Source of the DNA: an uncultured Saprospiraceae bacterium
GTDB taxonomy: Bacteria > Bacteroidota > Bacteroidia > Chitinophagales > Saprospiraceae
Assembly: GCA_937973565.1 (NCBI GenBank)
Contig: CALJKQ010000180.1
Span: 1-16,773 of the forward strand
Direction of reading: 5' to 3'
DNA length: 16,773 bases
Shown: positions 1 through 7,827 of the stretch, in pieces
Position numbering within the stretch: the first letter of the stretch is position 1
How the letters are laid out: each line of letters starts with the position of its first letter
The notes under the pieces: model-generated
Told to the model about the DNA's origin: nothing
Seen by the model: only the letters and a program-made list of their open reading frames with translations
Database searches by the model: none
Position numbers and translations under genes: made by a program

Positions 1-95
1 ATTCAATATAAATATAATTTATTTATAATAGTTAATGATTTTTGAATAAAAACAACTAATTATTAGGTAGTTATAAATATTACAAAAAAATAATA

Positions 96-103
96 TAATT
101 TTG
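96..103 (+). promoter_or_regulatory. Possible -7 box upstream of SPOR gene
   Basis: TAATTTTG matches the Bacteroidetes -7 consensus TAnnTTTG and ends 22 nt before the start codon of the SPOR-domain gene. I see no TTG at the expected distance upstream, and the whole 1-125 stretch is very AT-rich, so a chance match is quite possible. Nothing else is recognisable in 1-125. Confidence 0.35.
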
Positions 104-125
104 TACCCATAAGAAAACTTTTATC

Positions 126-887
126 ATGAGCAGGGTACTTAAAATGATGTCCATCGCCGTAGTGCTGTTTCTGGCATATATGTGGATTTCTGTGCTGACA
201 AAATCCTGCAATCGGGACAGAGAAGAACAAGTAAAATTGCCGGAACCGACCCAAAATGGAGATGAATTTGCCAGCGACGATTTTTTTGCCGAAGAAGGAG
301 ACACCAGTACTGTTAAAACAGATGACCCGGTTGACTATACCGAAATTGATGAAACCATTCAAAAAACCGTAGAAAAAACAAAAACAGGATCTCCGACTTC
401 CAAAGAAACCGATGACGCAGCTCCAACGGTTCCCATTAAACAAAACAATGGTCAAACCAACGTCAACAACACAAAAGCCGTAGAAAAGCCCTCTCCTTCT
501 CCAGAGACGAAAAAAACACCTTCAGAGAAACCTGTTTTAAAACCTAAAGTACCTGCCATAAAGCAAGCGCCCGCTGATGAAATTAAGAAAACAGAAAAGA
601 TGCCAATTCCAGTAAAAAAAGCAACTGGAACCGGTACTGCTGCTGAAAGCGGCGGATCAGGAGGGTATATTGTAGTAGCGGGTAATTATCTGGTAGAAGC
701 CAATGCCAATGTAATGCTGCAAAAGCTGAAAAAGGCCGGATTTACCGGTGCAGAAACCGTGGTATTTGATCTTTCTGAATTCCATACCGTGATTGCAGGC
801 AGATATGAAAAACAGGAAACAGCTGTCAAAACCATCAACAATCTGAAATCAAAAGGCATTGATGCTTATCTGCATCGAAAGAAATAA
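126..887 (+). CDS. SPOR-domain membrane-anchored protein
   Basis: This 253-residue protein probably binds peptidoglycan, since SPOR domains bind denuded glycan strands, often at the division septum. Residues about 7-24 form one hydrophobic segment after a short basic N-terminus, which suggests a single-pass inner-membrane anchor with the rest in the periplasm. Residues about 30-175 are a low-complexity linker rich in K, E, T and P with no visible domain. Residues about 178-253 are the SPOR domain: they open with GGYIVVAGNY, contain a central TVIAGRYEKQETAV stretch, and end in the NNLKSKGIDAYL helix-strand typical of SPOR repeats. A cysteine follows the hydrophobic segment, but the preceding residues (LTKS) are not a good lipobox. 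The ATG at 126 is the only start that keeps the membrane segment. The gene converges with a 2-bp gap on the purine nucleoside phosphorylase gene, with no terminator visible between them. The domain call is strong. The specific role is unknown. Confidence 0.88.
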   Translation: MSRVLKMMSIAVVLFLAYMWISVLTKSCNRDREEQVKLPEPTQNGDEFASDDFFAEEGDTSTVKTDDPVDYTEIDETIQKTVEKTKTGSPTSKETDDAAPTVPIKQNNGQTNVNNTKAVEKPSPSPETKKTPSEKPVLKPKVPAIKQAPADEIKKTEKMPIPVKKATGTGTAAESGGSGGYIVVAGNYLVEANANVMLQKLKKAGFTGAETVVFDLSEFHTVIAGRYEKQETAVKTINNLKSKGIDAYLHRKK

Positions 888-889
888 GA

Positions 890-1723
890 TTAAAATTCTT
901 CCTCGTCCAAGACTGCATTTATCAACCGGGCCAGGGGTTCTGAACTTTTCTTCATAACCAATAGCACCTCTTCTATGGTTGTCTCTGTGAGAGCAGAAAC
1001 AGGAAAACACACATTGGATACAACAGAAATTACTGCTACATCAAGCGATCTGTATTTGGCTACAATCACTTCCGGCACTGTAGACATGCCAACCAAATCT
1101 GCCCCCAATAGTCTTGCCATCTTGTATTCGGCCGGTGTTTCCAGACTCGGCCCCTGCCATCCCAGGTAAATACCGGTTTTGAGGCTGACGTCAATTTTCT
1201 TTGCAGCCTTCAGAAATGTGTGTTGCCATTTCGTGGAATAAGCAGATAACATATCCGGAAACCGGGGACCTAATTCCCGAGGCCACTGACCCCGCAACGG
1301 GTGTTGGGGAAAGAGATTGATATGATCGTTTACCAAAATAAGATCACCTTCCTTATAATGAGGATTTAGTCCACCTGATGCATTGGTAATAACCAACACC
1401 TTGCTATTCAGCTGTGCCAAAACATGTACATAAAAGGTAATTTCATGCATTTCAAACCCTTCATAATAATGAAACCTACCTTTAAATACCAAAATAAATT
1501 TACCGGACTTTTGTCCGTAAATAAGCATACCATCATGTCCCTCAACGGTAGAAGCAGGGATGCCGGGGATCTCTGAGTAAGGAAGTTCAAAAAGGGTTTG
1601 ATTCAAGATAGATGCTGCCGATAAACCTGTGCCCAGAACGATGGCAGCATCTACCCTATTGACACCTCTGTTTCTTAGATAATCAGCAGCTTCTTCTATT
1701 CTCTCTGTGAGATTTGTAACCAT
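890..1723 (-). CDS. Purine nucleoside phosphorylase (trimeric PNP/MTAP family)
   Basis: The enzyme catalyses phosphorolysis of purine (deoxy)nucleosides to the free base and (deoxy)ribose 1-phosphate, for cytoplasmic purine salvage. The 277-residue length is normal. Compared with human PNP, the phosphate and ribose site is intact: GTGL (T32, where human has Ser33), GRFHYYEG (R83, H85, Y87), NASGGLN, GPSLETPAE (E195), VGMSTVPEV (S214) and SNV (N237, matching human Asn243, which selects 6-oxopurines). I chose the ATG whose A is also the last base of the mqnC stop codon (TGATG). A TTG one codon earlier is in frame but less likely. The coupling to mqnC suggests co-translation and hints that the enzyme handles hypoxanthine or inosine released near the futalosine pathway. 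That link is inference. The gene is not futalosine hydrolase MqnB by sequence style, since it keeps the phosphate-binding residues of a phosphorylase. Confidence 0.92.
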   Translation of the reverse strand: MVTNLTERIEEAADYLRNRGVNRVDAAIVLGTGLSAASILNQTLFELPYSEIPGIPASTVEGHDGMLIYGQKSGKFILVFKGRFHYYEGFEMHEITFYVHVLAQLNSKVLVITNASGGLNPHYKEGDLILVNDHINLFPQHPLRGQWPRELGPRFPDMLSAYSTKWQHTFLKAAKKIDVSLKTGIYLGWQGPSLETPAEYKMARLLGADLVGMSTVPEVIVAKYRSLDVAVISVVSNVCFPVSALTETTIEEVLLVMKKSSEPLARLINAVLDEEEF

Positions 1724-2883
1724 CAATCCACCATTAAGACAGAGGAATCTAGTTGTTGCTGTCGGGTACCTTCCGGCAAGTTGCGGTACTCATATTGTTG
1801 ATTGCGCAACCGGGGAATAAAACCGGCTTCTTCAATCGCTTTTTGAATACCATCTGCCGTAAATCTAAAGGCAGCTCCGGCTGCTGAAACTACATTTTCT
1901 TCGATCATAATTGACCCGAAATCATTGGCACCTGCATGGAGCGAAATTTGTGCAATTTTTTTACCTACTGTCAGCCACGAAGCCTGCACATTGACCACAT
2001 TTGGCAGCATAATTCTGCTCATGGCAATCATCCGTACATATTCGTCGCCGGTACACGTATTTCTGGCTCTTTTCAGTTTCTTGAGGATGGTATCTTCATC
2101 CATAAACGGCCACGGAATGAAAGCAAGAAAACCTTTAGCGTTTTGTGGCTTTTCGGACTGGACCTGCCTTAACTTTACATAGTGCTGCATCCTTTCGAGA
2201 TTGGTTTCGATATGACCGAACATCATGGTTGCCGATGTGGTAATATCCAATTGGTGAGCTGCCCGCATGACATCGAGCCATTCATCCGCCCCGCACTTTC
2301 CCTTGGAAATTAACCTTCTTACGCGATCATCCAAAATTTCTGCACCTGCCCCAGGTAAACTGTCTAAACCCGCTTCTTTTAGGGCTTTGAGGACTTCATA
2401 GTGGGTGGATTTTTCCAGTTTGGTTATGTGAGCTACTTCCGGTGGACCCAGTGCATGCAGCTTCAAATTGGGAAACATTTGTTTCAAATCCCTGAACAAC
2501 CGGGTATAATAATCAAGTCCCAGATCTGGATGATGCCCCCCCTGAAGCAAAAGTTGTTCACCTCCCAACTCAAAAGTTTCCTGGATTTTAACTCTGTATT
2601 CATCCAGGGTGGTAACGTAAGCTTCTTCGTGTCCGGGCCTTCTGTAAAAGTTACAGAACTTACAATTGGCGATACAAACATTGGTCGTATTGCTGTTTCT
2701 GTCGATAATCCAGGTAACTACATTATTGGGTACATGGTATTGGCGCAGAGCATTTCCTACCAACATCAGCGCAGCTGTAGGTGCATTTTCAAATAAAAAA
2801 ACGCCTTCTTCAGCGGTCAAAAACTCCCTTGCCACAGCTTTTTGCAATAAAAGGTCAACGTCAGATGGAGTGGATATGTGCAT
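1723..2883 (-). CDS. mqnC: Cyclic dehypoxanthinyl futalosine synthase MqnC (radical SAM)
   Basis: MqnC cyclises dehypoxanthine futalosine in the futalosine route to menaquinone, the respiratory quinone of Bacteroidetes. The 386-residue protein has the radical-SAM cysteines as CxxxCxxC (C70, C74, C77) inside TNVCIANCKFCNFYR, preceded by the MqnC/MqnE-like IIDRN. QGGHHPDLGLDYY (about 114-126), HALGPPEV (about 143-150) and DSLPGAGAEILDDRVR (about 174-189) are characteristic of MqnC rather than MqnE or CofH/CofG. The ATG at 2883 gives the usual length. Upstream on the same strand, after a 213-bp gap, is pckG. The gap holds the pckG terminator and a separate promoter, so mqnC is probably transcribed independently with the PNP gene. 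No other mqn gene lies in the window, which fits the scattered mqn genes seen in many bacteria. Confidence 0.94.
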   Translation of the reverse strand: MHISTPSDVDLLLQKAVAREFLTAEEGVFLFENAPTAALMLVGNALRQYHVPNNVVTWIIDRNSNTTNVCIANCKFCNFYRRPGHEEAYVTTLDEYRVKIQETFELGGEQLLLQGGHHPDLGLDYYTRLFRDLKQMFPNLKLHALGPPEVAHITKLEKSTHYEVLKALKEAGLDSLPGAGAEILDDRVRRLISKGKCGADEWLDVMRAAHQLDITTSATMMFGHIETNLERMQHYVKLRQVQSEKPQNAKGFLAFIPWPFMDEDTILKKLKRARNTCTGDEYVRMIAMSRIMLPNVVNVQASWLTVGKKIAQISLHAGANDFGSIMIEENVVSAAGAAFRFTADGIQKAIEEAGFIPRLRNQQYEYRNLPEGTRQQQLDSSVLMVD

Positions 2884-2963
2884 ATATTAATTTTCTTTCT
2901 TCTACTATAGGGTCAATCATTGAATTTGTTTTGCCAAAAAGACCCTGTGCGAATTTAATGGGA

Positions 2964-2995
2964 CAAAGGTAACTTTGACAAAGCCGACGGACAAA
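2964..2995 (-). promoter_or_regulatory. Bacteroidetes-type promoter for mqnC-PNP
   Basis: On the minus strand TTTTG (-33 element, 2996-2992) is followed after 20 nt by TACCTTTG (-7 element, 2971-2964), a full match to TAnnTTTG. Transcription would start near 2957, giving a leader of about 75 nt before the mqnC ATG at 2883. The spacing and both boxes agree with the primary sigma-factor consensus known from Bacteroides and Flavobacterium. Confidence 0.7.
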
Positions 2996-3049
2996 ACAAT
3001 ATTCAATATCCTTTGTCTGCGATTCTACAACTCTAAACCGGATTTAATC

Positions 3050-3092
3050 AAAAAAACAAAGGTAAAAACCAAAAGTTGATTTTTACCTTGTT
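3050..3092 (-). terminator. Intrinsic terminator of pckG
   Basis: Just past the pckG stop codon, AAGGTAAAAA (3059-3068) pairs perfectly with TTTTTACCTT (3080-3089) around an 11-nt loop. The stem extends by two or three more pairs if one bulged A is allowed. Read on the minus strand the hairpin is followed by a T-rich run (about 3060-3050, TTTGTTTTTTT). It separates pckG from mqnC transcription. Confidence 0.72.
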
Positions 3093-3096
3093 TTAT

Positions 3097-4953
3097 TTAA
3101 ACCCTTTCCGGAGCGAGTTCCCATTTTTCAGGGCTTCTCCAGAGGGCGGAAAGCAGCAGTTCCCTCATAAAAAAGACTTCTTTTGGCAACCTGTCGTATA
3201 ATTTTGAAAATAAATCTTCGTGTAACAAAAATTCCTGTTTCCAGGCTTCTCTGTTGATCGACATGACTTTCTTAAAGTCTTCTCGTGTAAAATCTTCAAG
3301 GCCAGTAAAGTCCATATCCCGGTACCTGGGTATCCATCCAATAGGGCATTCAACAGCTGAAGCGCGGCCTTTTACTCTATTGATGATCCACTGCAATACC
3401 CGCATATTCTGGCCAAAACCGGGCCACTCAAATTGTCCGCTTTCGTTCTTTAAAAACCAGTTTACGCTGAAAATTCTAGGAGCATTGGGCAGATCCCTTC
3501 CAAATTGGAGCCAATGATTGAGATAATCGCCCATGTGATAACCCATGAATGGTAGCATAGCAAAAGGATCTCTCCTTACTTTTCCTTGTTCACCAAATGC
3601 GGCGGCTGTTGTTTCTGACCCCATGGTAGCTGCCAGGTAAACTCCAAAACTCCAGTTGAATGATTGGTATACAAGCGGAACGGTATTGCTTCGCCTGCCT
3701 CCAAAGATAAAGGCAGAAATCGGTACACCATCCTTATCGTCCCATTTCGGGTCGATGACCGGATTTTGAAAAGCCGGAGCTGTAAATCGCGCATTGGGGT
3801 GTGCTGCTGGTTTGCCTGAAGAAGGGTCATAGGGTTTGCCTGTCCAATCGGTCATATTGGAAGGAACCTCCTTGGTAAGGCCTTCCCACCAAACATCACC
3901 ATCTTCTGTGATGGCTACATTGGTAAAAATGGTGTTGGCTTTGATAGATTCCATGGCATTGGGGTTGGTCTTGTAGCTTGTGCCGGGTGCCACCCCAAAA
4001 TAACCAGCTTCAGGGTTGATAGCGTGCAGTTTTCCTTCGTCGTTCTTATGAATCCAGGCTATGTCATCTCCCACCGTTGTAATCTTCCAATTATTGAGCG
4101 TATCAGGAGGGATAAGCATAGCAAAGTTGGTTTTGCCGCACGCACTGGGGAATGCTGCCGCTACATAATCTTTTTCACCCTCTGGATTTTCAACCCCCAG
4201 AATGAGCATGTGTTCTGCCAACCATCCTTCTTCTCTTCCCATGACAGATGCAATCCTGAGTGCAAAACACTTTTTACCCAAAAGTGCATTTCCTCCGTAT
4301 CCACTGCCGTAAGAGATTACCAATCTTTCTTCCGGGAAGTGGGTTATGTATTTTGTTGTAGGATTGCATGGCCACTTGACATCTTCATTCCCATGCATAG
4401 GAGCACCTACAGTATGGATGCATTTTACGTATTCATTGGTGTAAAGGTAAGGAAGGATGTGAGAACCCATACGGGTCATTATTTTCATATTGGTAACTAC
4501 GTATTCGGAGTCTGTAAGCTGAACACCGTATCGGCTGTAGGGAGAACCCACAGGTCCCATGCAAAAAGGGATAACGTATAACGTTCTGCCACTCATAGCC
4601 CCTTTGGTGAGTTGCTCCAGTGTATCTTTCATTTCCCGGGGATCCATCCAGTTATTGGTAGGGCCGGCATCTTCTTTCCGACGGCTGCAGATGAAAGTCC
4701 GGTCTTCTACCCGGGCGACGTCACTGGGGTCGCTGAAACACGCGTATGAATTGGGTCTTTTGACGGGATTGAGTTTGATAAATGTACCTTTATCTACCAG
4801 CTTTTGACATAGACGATCGTATTCTTCATCGGAACCATCGCACCAATAGATGTCATTGGCATCAAAATGGGTAGCTAAGTTTTTTACCCAGTTTTCAAGG
4901 TGTTTTTCAGGATCATTTTCCTGACCGAATGTGAGCATTTGATTTTGTAACAT
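3097..4953 (-). CDS. pckG: Phosphoenolpyruvate carboxykinase (GTP)
   Basis: The enzyme converts oxaloacetate and GTP to phosphoenolpyruvate, CO2 and GDP, the committed cytoplasmic step of gluconeogenesis (or CO2 fixation in reverse). The 618 residues match the GTP-dependent family (about 600-620), not the ATP form (about 530-540). Visible motifs are DVARVE with R81 (substrate arginine), SYGSGYGGN (about 214-222), the P-loop FPSACGKTN (268-276) with the family-specific active-site Cys272 and Lys274, the metal-site GDDIAW (about 296-301), and FIFGGRRSNTVPLVYQ in the C-terminal half. The ATG at 4953 gives a normal N-terminus. A second Met at residue 6 is also possible. A hairpin terminator follows the stop. 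The gene is divergent from proC across a 172-bp intergenic region that carries its likely control sites. Confidence 0.96.
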   Translation of the reverse strand: MLQNQMLTFGQENDPEKHLENWVKNLATHFDANDIYWCDGSDEEYDRLCQKLVDKGTFIKLNPVKRPNSYACFSDPSDVARVEDRTFICSRRKEDAGPTNNWMDPREMKDTLEQLTKGAMSGRTLYVIPFCMGPVGSPYSRYGVQLTDSEYVVTNMKIMTRMGSHILPYLYTNEYVKCIHTVGAPMHGNEDVKWPCNPTTKYITHFPEERLVISYGSGYGGNALLGKKCFALRIASVMGREEGWLAEHMLILGVENPEGEKDYVAAAFPSACGKTNFAMLIPPDTLNNWKITTVGDDIAWIHKNDEGKLHAINPEAGYFGVAPGTSYKTNPNAMESIKANTIFTNVAITEDGDVWWEGLTKEVPSNMTDWTGKPYDPSSGKPAAHPNARFTAPAFQNPVIDPKWDDKDGVPISAFIFGGRRSNTVPLVYQSFNWSFGVYLAATMGSETTAAAFGEQGKVRRDPFAMLPFMGYHMGDYLNHWLQFGRDLPNAPRIFSVNWFLKNESGQFEWPGFGQNMRVLQWIINRVKGRASAVECPIGWIPRYRDMDFTGLEDFTREDFKKVMSINREAWKQEFLLHEDLFSKLYDRLPKEVFFMRELLLSALWRSPEKWELAPERV

Positions 4954-4973
4954 GTTGTATGATTAGGTTATTG

Positions 4974-4981
4974 CAAAAATA
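4974..4981 (-). promoter_or_regulatory. Possible -7 box for pckG
   Basis: On the minus strand the sequence reads TATTTTTG, a full TAnnTTTG match, 20 nt upstream of the pckG ATG. The only nearby TTG on that strand (4997-4995) is 13 nt away, too close for the usual 17-23 nt spacing. The site is therefore weak or regulated, if it is real. Confidence 0.35.
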
Positions 4982-5074
4982 ATCAAATCGCAGTCAAGGA
5001 CACTATTATATTCGATAATGCTCATCACACAGCAAAATAATTTTGGTTGTTAGTGTAAAAAAGACACTATTGTT

Positions 5075-5106
5075 TTTGGGAAGAAGAACCTGTTTTGGTA
5101 CATTTG
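5075..5106 (+). promoter_or_regulatory. Bacteroidetes-type promoter for proC
   Basis: TTTG (5075-5078) and TACATTTG (5099-5106) are separated by exactly 20 nt, a full match to the Bacteroidetes -33/-7 pattern. The start codon lies only 20 nt beyond the -7 box, so the mRNA leader would be about 10-15 nt, too short for a riboswitch or leader peptide. Confidence 0.72.
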
Positions 5107-5125
5107 AGCATAAAATAGCAGTTTA

Positions 5126-5932
5126 ATGCGGATATTGATCATTGGTGGAGGGAATATGGGGCAAACATTTGCCCGAAGTTTTTTATCCACCCACATTGTG
5201 CGACCTGAGCACCTGATAATCCTGGAAAAATCTCCGGAAAAAGCGCAGGAGCTTGAAGGACAGAAACTGGGAACCTTGTTTGGAGAACCGGGGTCCTATA
5301 TACAGGGAGCGGATCTGATCATTCTTGCTGTAAAGCCTCAGGATTTTGGGAAACTGGCCGAAAGCATACGTGATTACATAGATAAACAACAAGTAGTTTT
5401 ATCCATCATGGCCGGGGTTAAAATGAAGACCATTTATGATCAATTAGGGACTGCCAAGATTGTACGGGCCATGCCTAATTTACCGGCGCAATTGGGCAAT
5501 GGCATGACCGTTTTTACCTCAACTGCTGAAGTGAGCAGAATTGAGTTGGTGATGGTTCAAAATCTTATCAATGCTACCGGCAAAGCCATATATGTTGAAA
5601 ACGAAGAAAAAATAGATGCCGCTACTGCCATCTCGGGCAGTGGTCCTGCCTATGTATTTTATTTTATGCAAGGACTGATTGAGGCTGCCCAGCAAATGGG
5701 CTTCAGTCAGGCAGAAGCTGAATTGCTGGCTTATCAAACCTTCAAGGGTGCTGTAGATTTATTTAATCAAAACGAGTATTCCTGCGAAGAATGGATTGCC
5801 AAGGTAATGTCGAAAGGAGGCACAACCGAAGCAGCTTTTAAAGAATTTGACAAACAAAATACCAAAAGTGGATTTATTGAAGGCGTAAACGCGGCGCTGG
5901 CGCGAGCTACGGAACTCAGTAAAAATTTATAA
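5126..5932 (+). CDS. proC: Pyrroline-5-carboxylate reductase
   Basis: ProC performs the last step of proline synthesis, NAD(P)H-dependent reduction of 1-pyrroline-5-carboxylate, in the cytoplasm. The 268-residue length is typical. The N-terminal Rossmann motif GGGNMG is at residues 7-12, VKPQ at 69-72 and RAMPN at 114-118. The C-terminal dimerisation and substrate domain has SGSGPAYV (170-177) and the family signature ending SKGGTTEAAF (229-238). The ATG at 5126 places the Rossmann strand at the very N-terminus, as expected. proA and proB are not in the window. The lipoprotein amylase gene follows after 32 nt on the same strand and may be co-transcribed, although no functional link is evident. 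Confidence 0.95.
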   Translation: MRILIIGGGNMGQTFARSFLSTHIVRPEHLIILEKSPEKAQELEGQKLGTLFGEPGSYIQGADLIILAVKPQDFGKLAESIRDYIDKQQVVLSIMAGVKMKTIYDQLGTAKIVRAMPNLPAQLGNGMTVFTSTAEVSRIELVMVQNLINATGKAIYVENEEKIDAATAISGSGPAYVFYFMQGLIEAAQQMGFSQAEAELLAYQTFKGAVDLFNQNEYSCEEWIAKVMSKGGTTEAAFKEFDKQNTKSGFIEGVNAALARATELSKNL

Positions 5933-5964
5933 AACCTACCTTTAATTCATTGTAACCATTGGTC

Positions 5965-7827
5965 ATGATTAAAACTATATTTCGATTTGTTGTTATCCTA
6001 ACACTGTTTTCCGCATGCAAACCTCAAAATCAACCTACAACCTCTATGGCCAAATTTGAAGAAGCACCTTCCTGGGCAGCATCTGCCATCTGGTATCAGA
6101 TTTTTGTTGAGCGGTTTAGAAATGGTAATCCCGCCAATGATCCTACACTGGAAACCGTAAAAGGAGCACTCATTGATGAAATTCCGGCAACGTGGCGAAC
6201 CACACCATGGGGCCACAATTGGTATGTACAAGAGCCATGGGCCAAAGAAACGGGACTTGATTTTTACAGAACGATTCAAATGAGGCGATATGGCGGAGAT
6301 TTAGAAGGTGTAAAGCAGAAAATTGGTTATTTACAGGAATTGGGGATCAATGCCGTCTATTTTAATCCGCTCAATGATGCACCTAGCTTACATAAATACG
6401 ATGCGAGAAACTATCATCATATCGATGTCACCTTTGGGGACGATCGGGATGGAGACATGGCATTGATCAAAACAGAAGACCCATCCAAACCGGAAAATTG
6501 GGTTTGGACCTCGGCTGATAAAAAATTTGTAGAATTGATCGGCTTAATGCACAAAGCGGGGATAAAGGTTGTTTTGGATTTTTCATGGAATCATACAGGC
6601 ACCCAGTTTTGGGCTTTTCAAGACATCATCAAAAACGGTTCTGCATCCCGTTTTGCCGATTGGTACGAAATCAAGACCTTCGACGACCCCAAAACCTCTG
6701 CCAATGAGTGGGATTATGATGGTTGGTTGGGTATAAAGAGTTTGCCTGAATTAAAAAAAATCAGAGAAAGTGAAAAGAAGTTTGGTTATGCGTTTGAAGG
6801 GAATATGCCTGACCCGGTTAAAGCTCACATTTTTGCCGTTTGTAAACGATGGATGGATCCCAACAATGACGGGAATCCGGAAGATGGCATTGACGGTATG
6901 CGTTTGGATGTGGCTGAACACGTGCCACTCGGTTTTTGGAGAGATCTCAGAAAGTATGTAAGATCAGTTAACGATGAATTTTATTTGATTGGTGAAAACT
7001 GGTGGACCCAATGGCCTGATCAGTTAATGGACGCCGAACCATGGGTAAGAGGAGATGTCTTCGATGCGGTTATGCATTATCAATGGTACAAACCGGCGAG
7101 AGCCTACATCAACCAGGGTGAAGATAAAATATCATTAACCGATTTTTATGATGCCATTGACAGTCTGTACAGCAAGTATCGGCCCTCTACTCAGGACGCC
7201 ATGATGAACCTGGTTTCATCGCATGACTCAGAGAGAGTATTATCCGCACTCTACAACAACAACAAGTACAAGTTTCAAAGTAAACCGGCAGAAAATCCTG
7301 CTTATAAAACAGGTCGTCCTGATTCGCTGGCGAGGTCAAAAATGCGTGCTTTGTTATTTCATCAGTTTACCTTTAAAGGAGCTCCTCACATTTGGAATGG
7401 GGATGAGATGGGTATGTGGGGAGCTGATGATCCAGACAATCGCAAGCCATTGTGGTGGCAGGATGCCAAATTGGAGGCAGAAACTCCTTTTGATTCAAGG
7501 AGTGGCAATGCTGTGGACATGCCGTCGTTTGATCAAAGTATTTTTGATTATTACGCATCTCTTTGTCAGCTAAGAAAGGCCAATAGTGCATTGCAAACCG
7601 GCTCATTTTCATTCTTGAGAAATATGACTGGACAAGGTATTTTGGCGTACAGCCGGGAAAATAATGATCAGCAACTGTTGGTTTTTATCAATGGCGAAAA
7701 TGAGACTAAAACCATGTCCACGAATGAATTTAAGGGTTACAGACCCATCTACAGTCAAGGGGCAGTGGTTGAAAACAACCAGGTATCCTTTAAGCCATAT
7801 GGAGGGATTGTGCTGAAAAAAAATTAA
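5965..7827 (+). CDS. Lipoprotein alpha-amylase family (GH13) enzyme
   Basis: This is a 620-residue glycoside hydrolase of family 13, probably acting on alpha-glucans or maltodextrins outside the cytoplasm. It starts with a lipoprotein signal peptide: basic MIKTIFR, a hydrophobic core and the lipobox FSAC with the lipidated Cys at residue 18. The (beta/alpha)8 barrel begins with IWYQIFVERF, which resembles cyclomaltodextrinase/neopullulanase-type enzymes. The four conserved regions are present: DFSWNH (D205, H210), GMRLDVA (R313 and nucleophile D315), LIGENW (acid/base E344) and SSHD (H420, D421). GDEMGMWGADDPDNRKPLWW (about 470-490) and a short C-terminal beta domain complete the architecture. 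The ATG at 5965 is preferred over an in-frame TTG two codons upstream. No SusC/SusD pair is nearby. The stop overlaps the convergent 3D-domain gene by 4 bp. The GH13 call is certain, but the substrate is not. Confidence 0.93.
   Translation: MIKTIFRFVVILTLFSACKPQNQPTTSMAKFEEAPSWAASAIWYQIFVERFRNGNPANDPTLETVKGALIDEIPATWRTTPWGHNWYVQEPWAKETGLDFYRTIQMRRYGGDLEGVKQKIGYLQELGINAVYFNPLNDAPSLHKYDARNYHHIDVTFGDDRDGDMALIKTEDPSKPENWVWTSADKKFVELIGLMHKAGIKVVLDFSWNHTGTQFWAFQDIIKNGSASRFADWYEIKTFDDPKTSANEWDYDGWLGIKSLPELKKIRESEKKFGYAFEGNMPDPVKAHIFAVCKRWMDPNNDGNPEDGIDGMRLDVAEHVPLGFWRDLRKYVRSVNDEFYLIGENWWTQWPDQLMDAEPWVRGDVFDAVMHYQWYKPARAYINQGEDKISLTDFYDAIDSLYSKYRPSTQDAMMNLVSSHDSERVLSALYNNNKYKFQSKPAENPAYKTGRPDSLARSKMRALLFHQFTFKGAPHIWNGDEMGMWGADDPDNRKPLWWQDAKLEAETPFDSRSGNAVDMPSFDQSIFDYYASLCQLRKANSALQTGSFSFLRNMTGQGILAYSRENNDQQLLVFINGENETKTMSTNEFKGYRPIYSQGAVVENNQVSFKPYGGIVLKKN

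Noticed and set aside
63..455. Open frame of 130 codons on the minus strand over the SPOR gene start
   Set aside because: It is antisense to the SPOR gene, is Phe/Gly/Cys-rich with no domain, and is explained by the lysine/glutamate-rich linker codons on the other strand.
2401..2796. Open frame of 131 codons on the plus strand inside mqnC
   Set aside because: It is antisense to conserved MqnC motifs, with no start context or family resemblance.
3057..3064. TACCTTTG (minus strand), a full -7 box match
   Set aside because: It falls in the stem of the pckG terminator, and no TTG element lies at the right distance. The promoter at 2995-2964 fits better.
4024..4581. Long open frame of 185 codons on the plus strand opposite pckG
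   Set aside because: It lies wholly antisense to a gene with unmistakable PEPCK motifs, has no recognisable domain and has a Cys/Phe/His-rich composition typical of reverse-strand shadow frames.
5107..5125. Riboswitch or leader peptide ahead of proC
   Set aside because: The promoter's -7 box ends 19 nt before the start codon, leaving no room for a structured leader.
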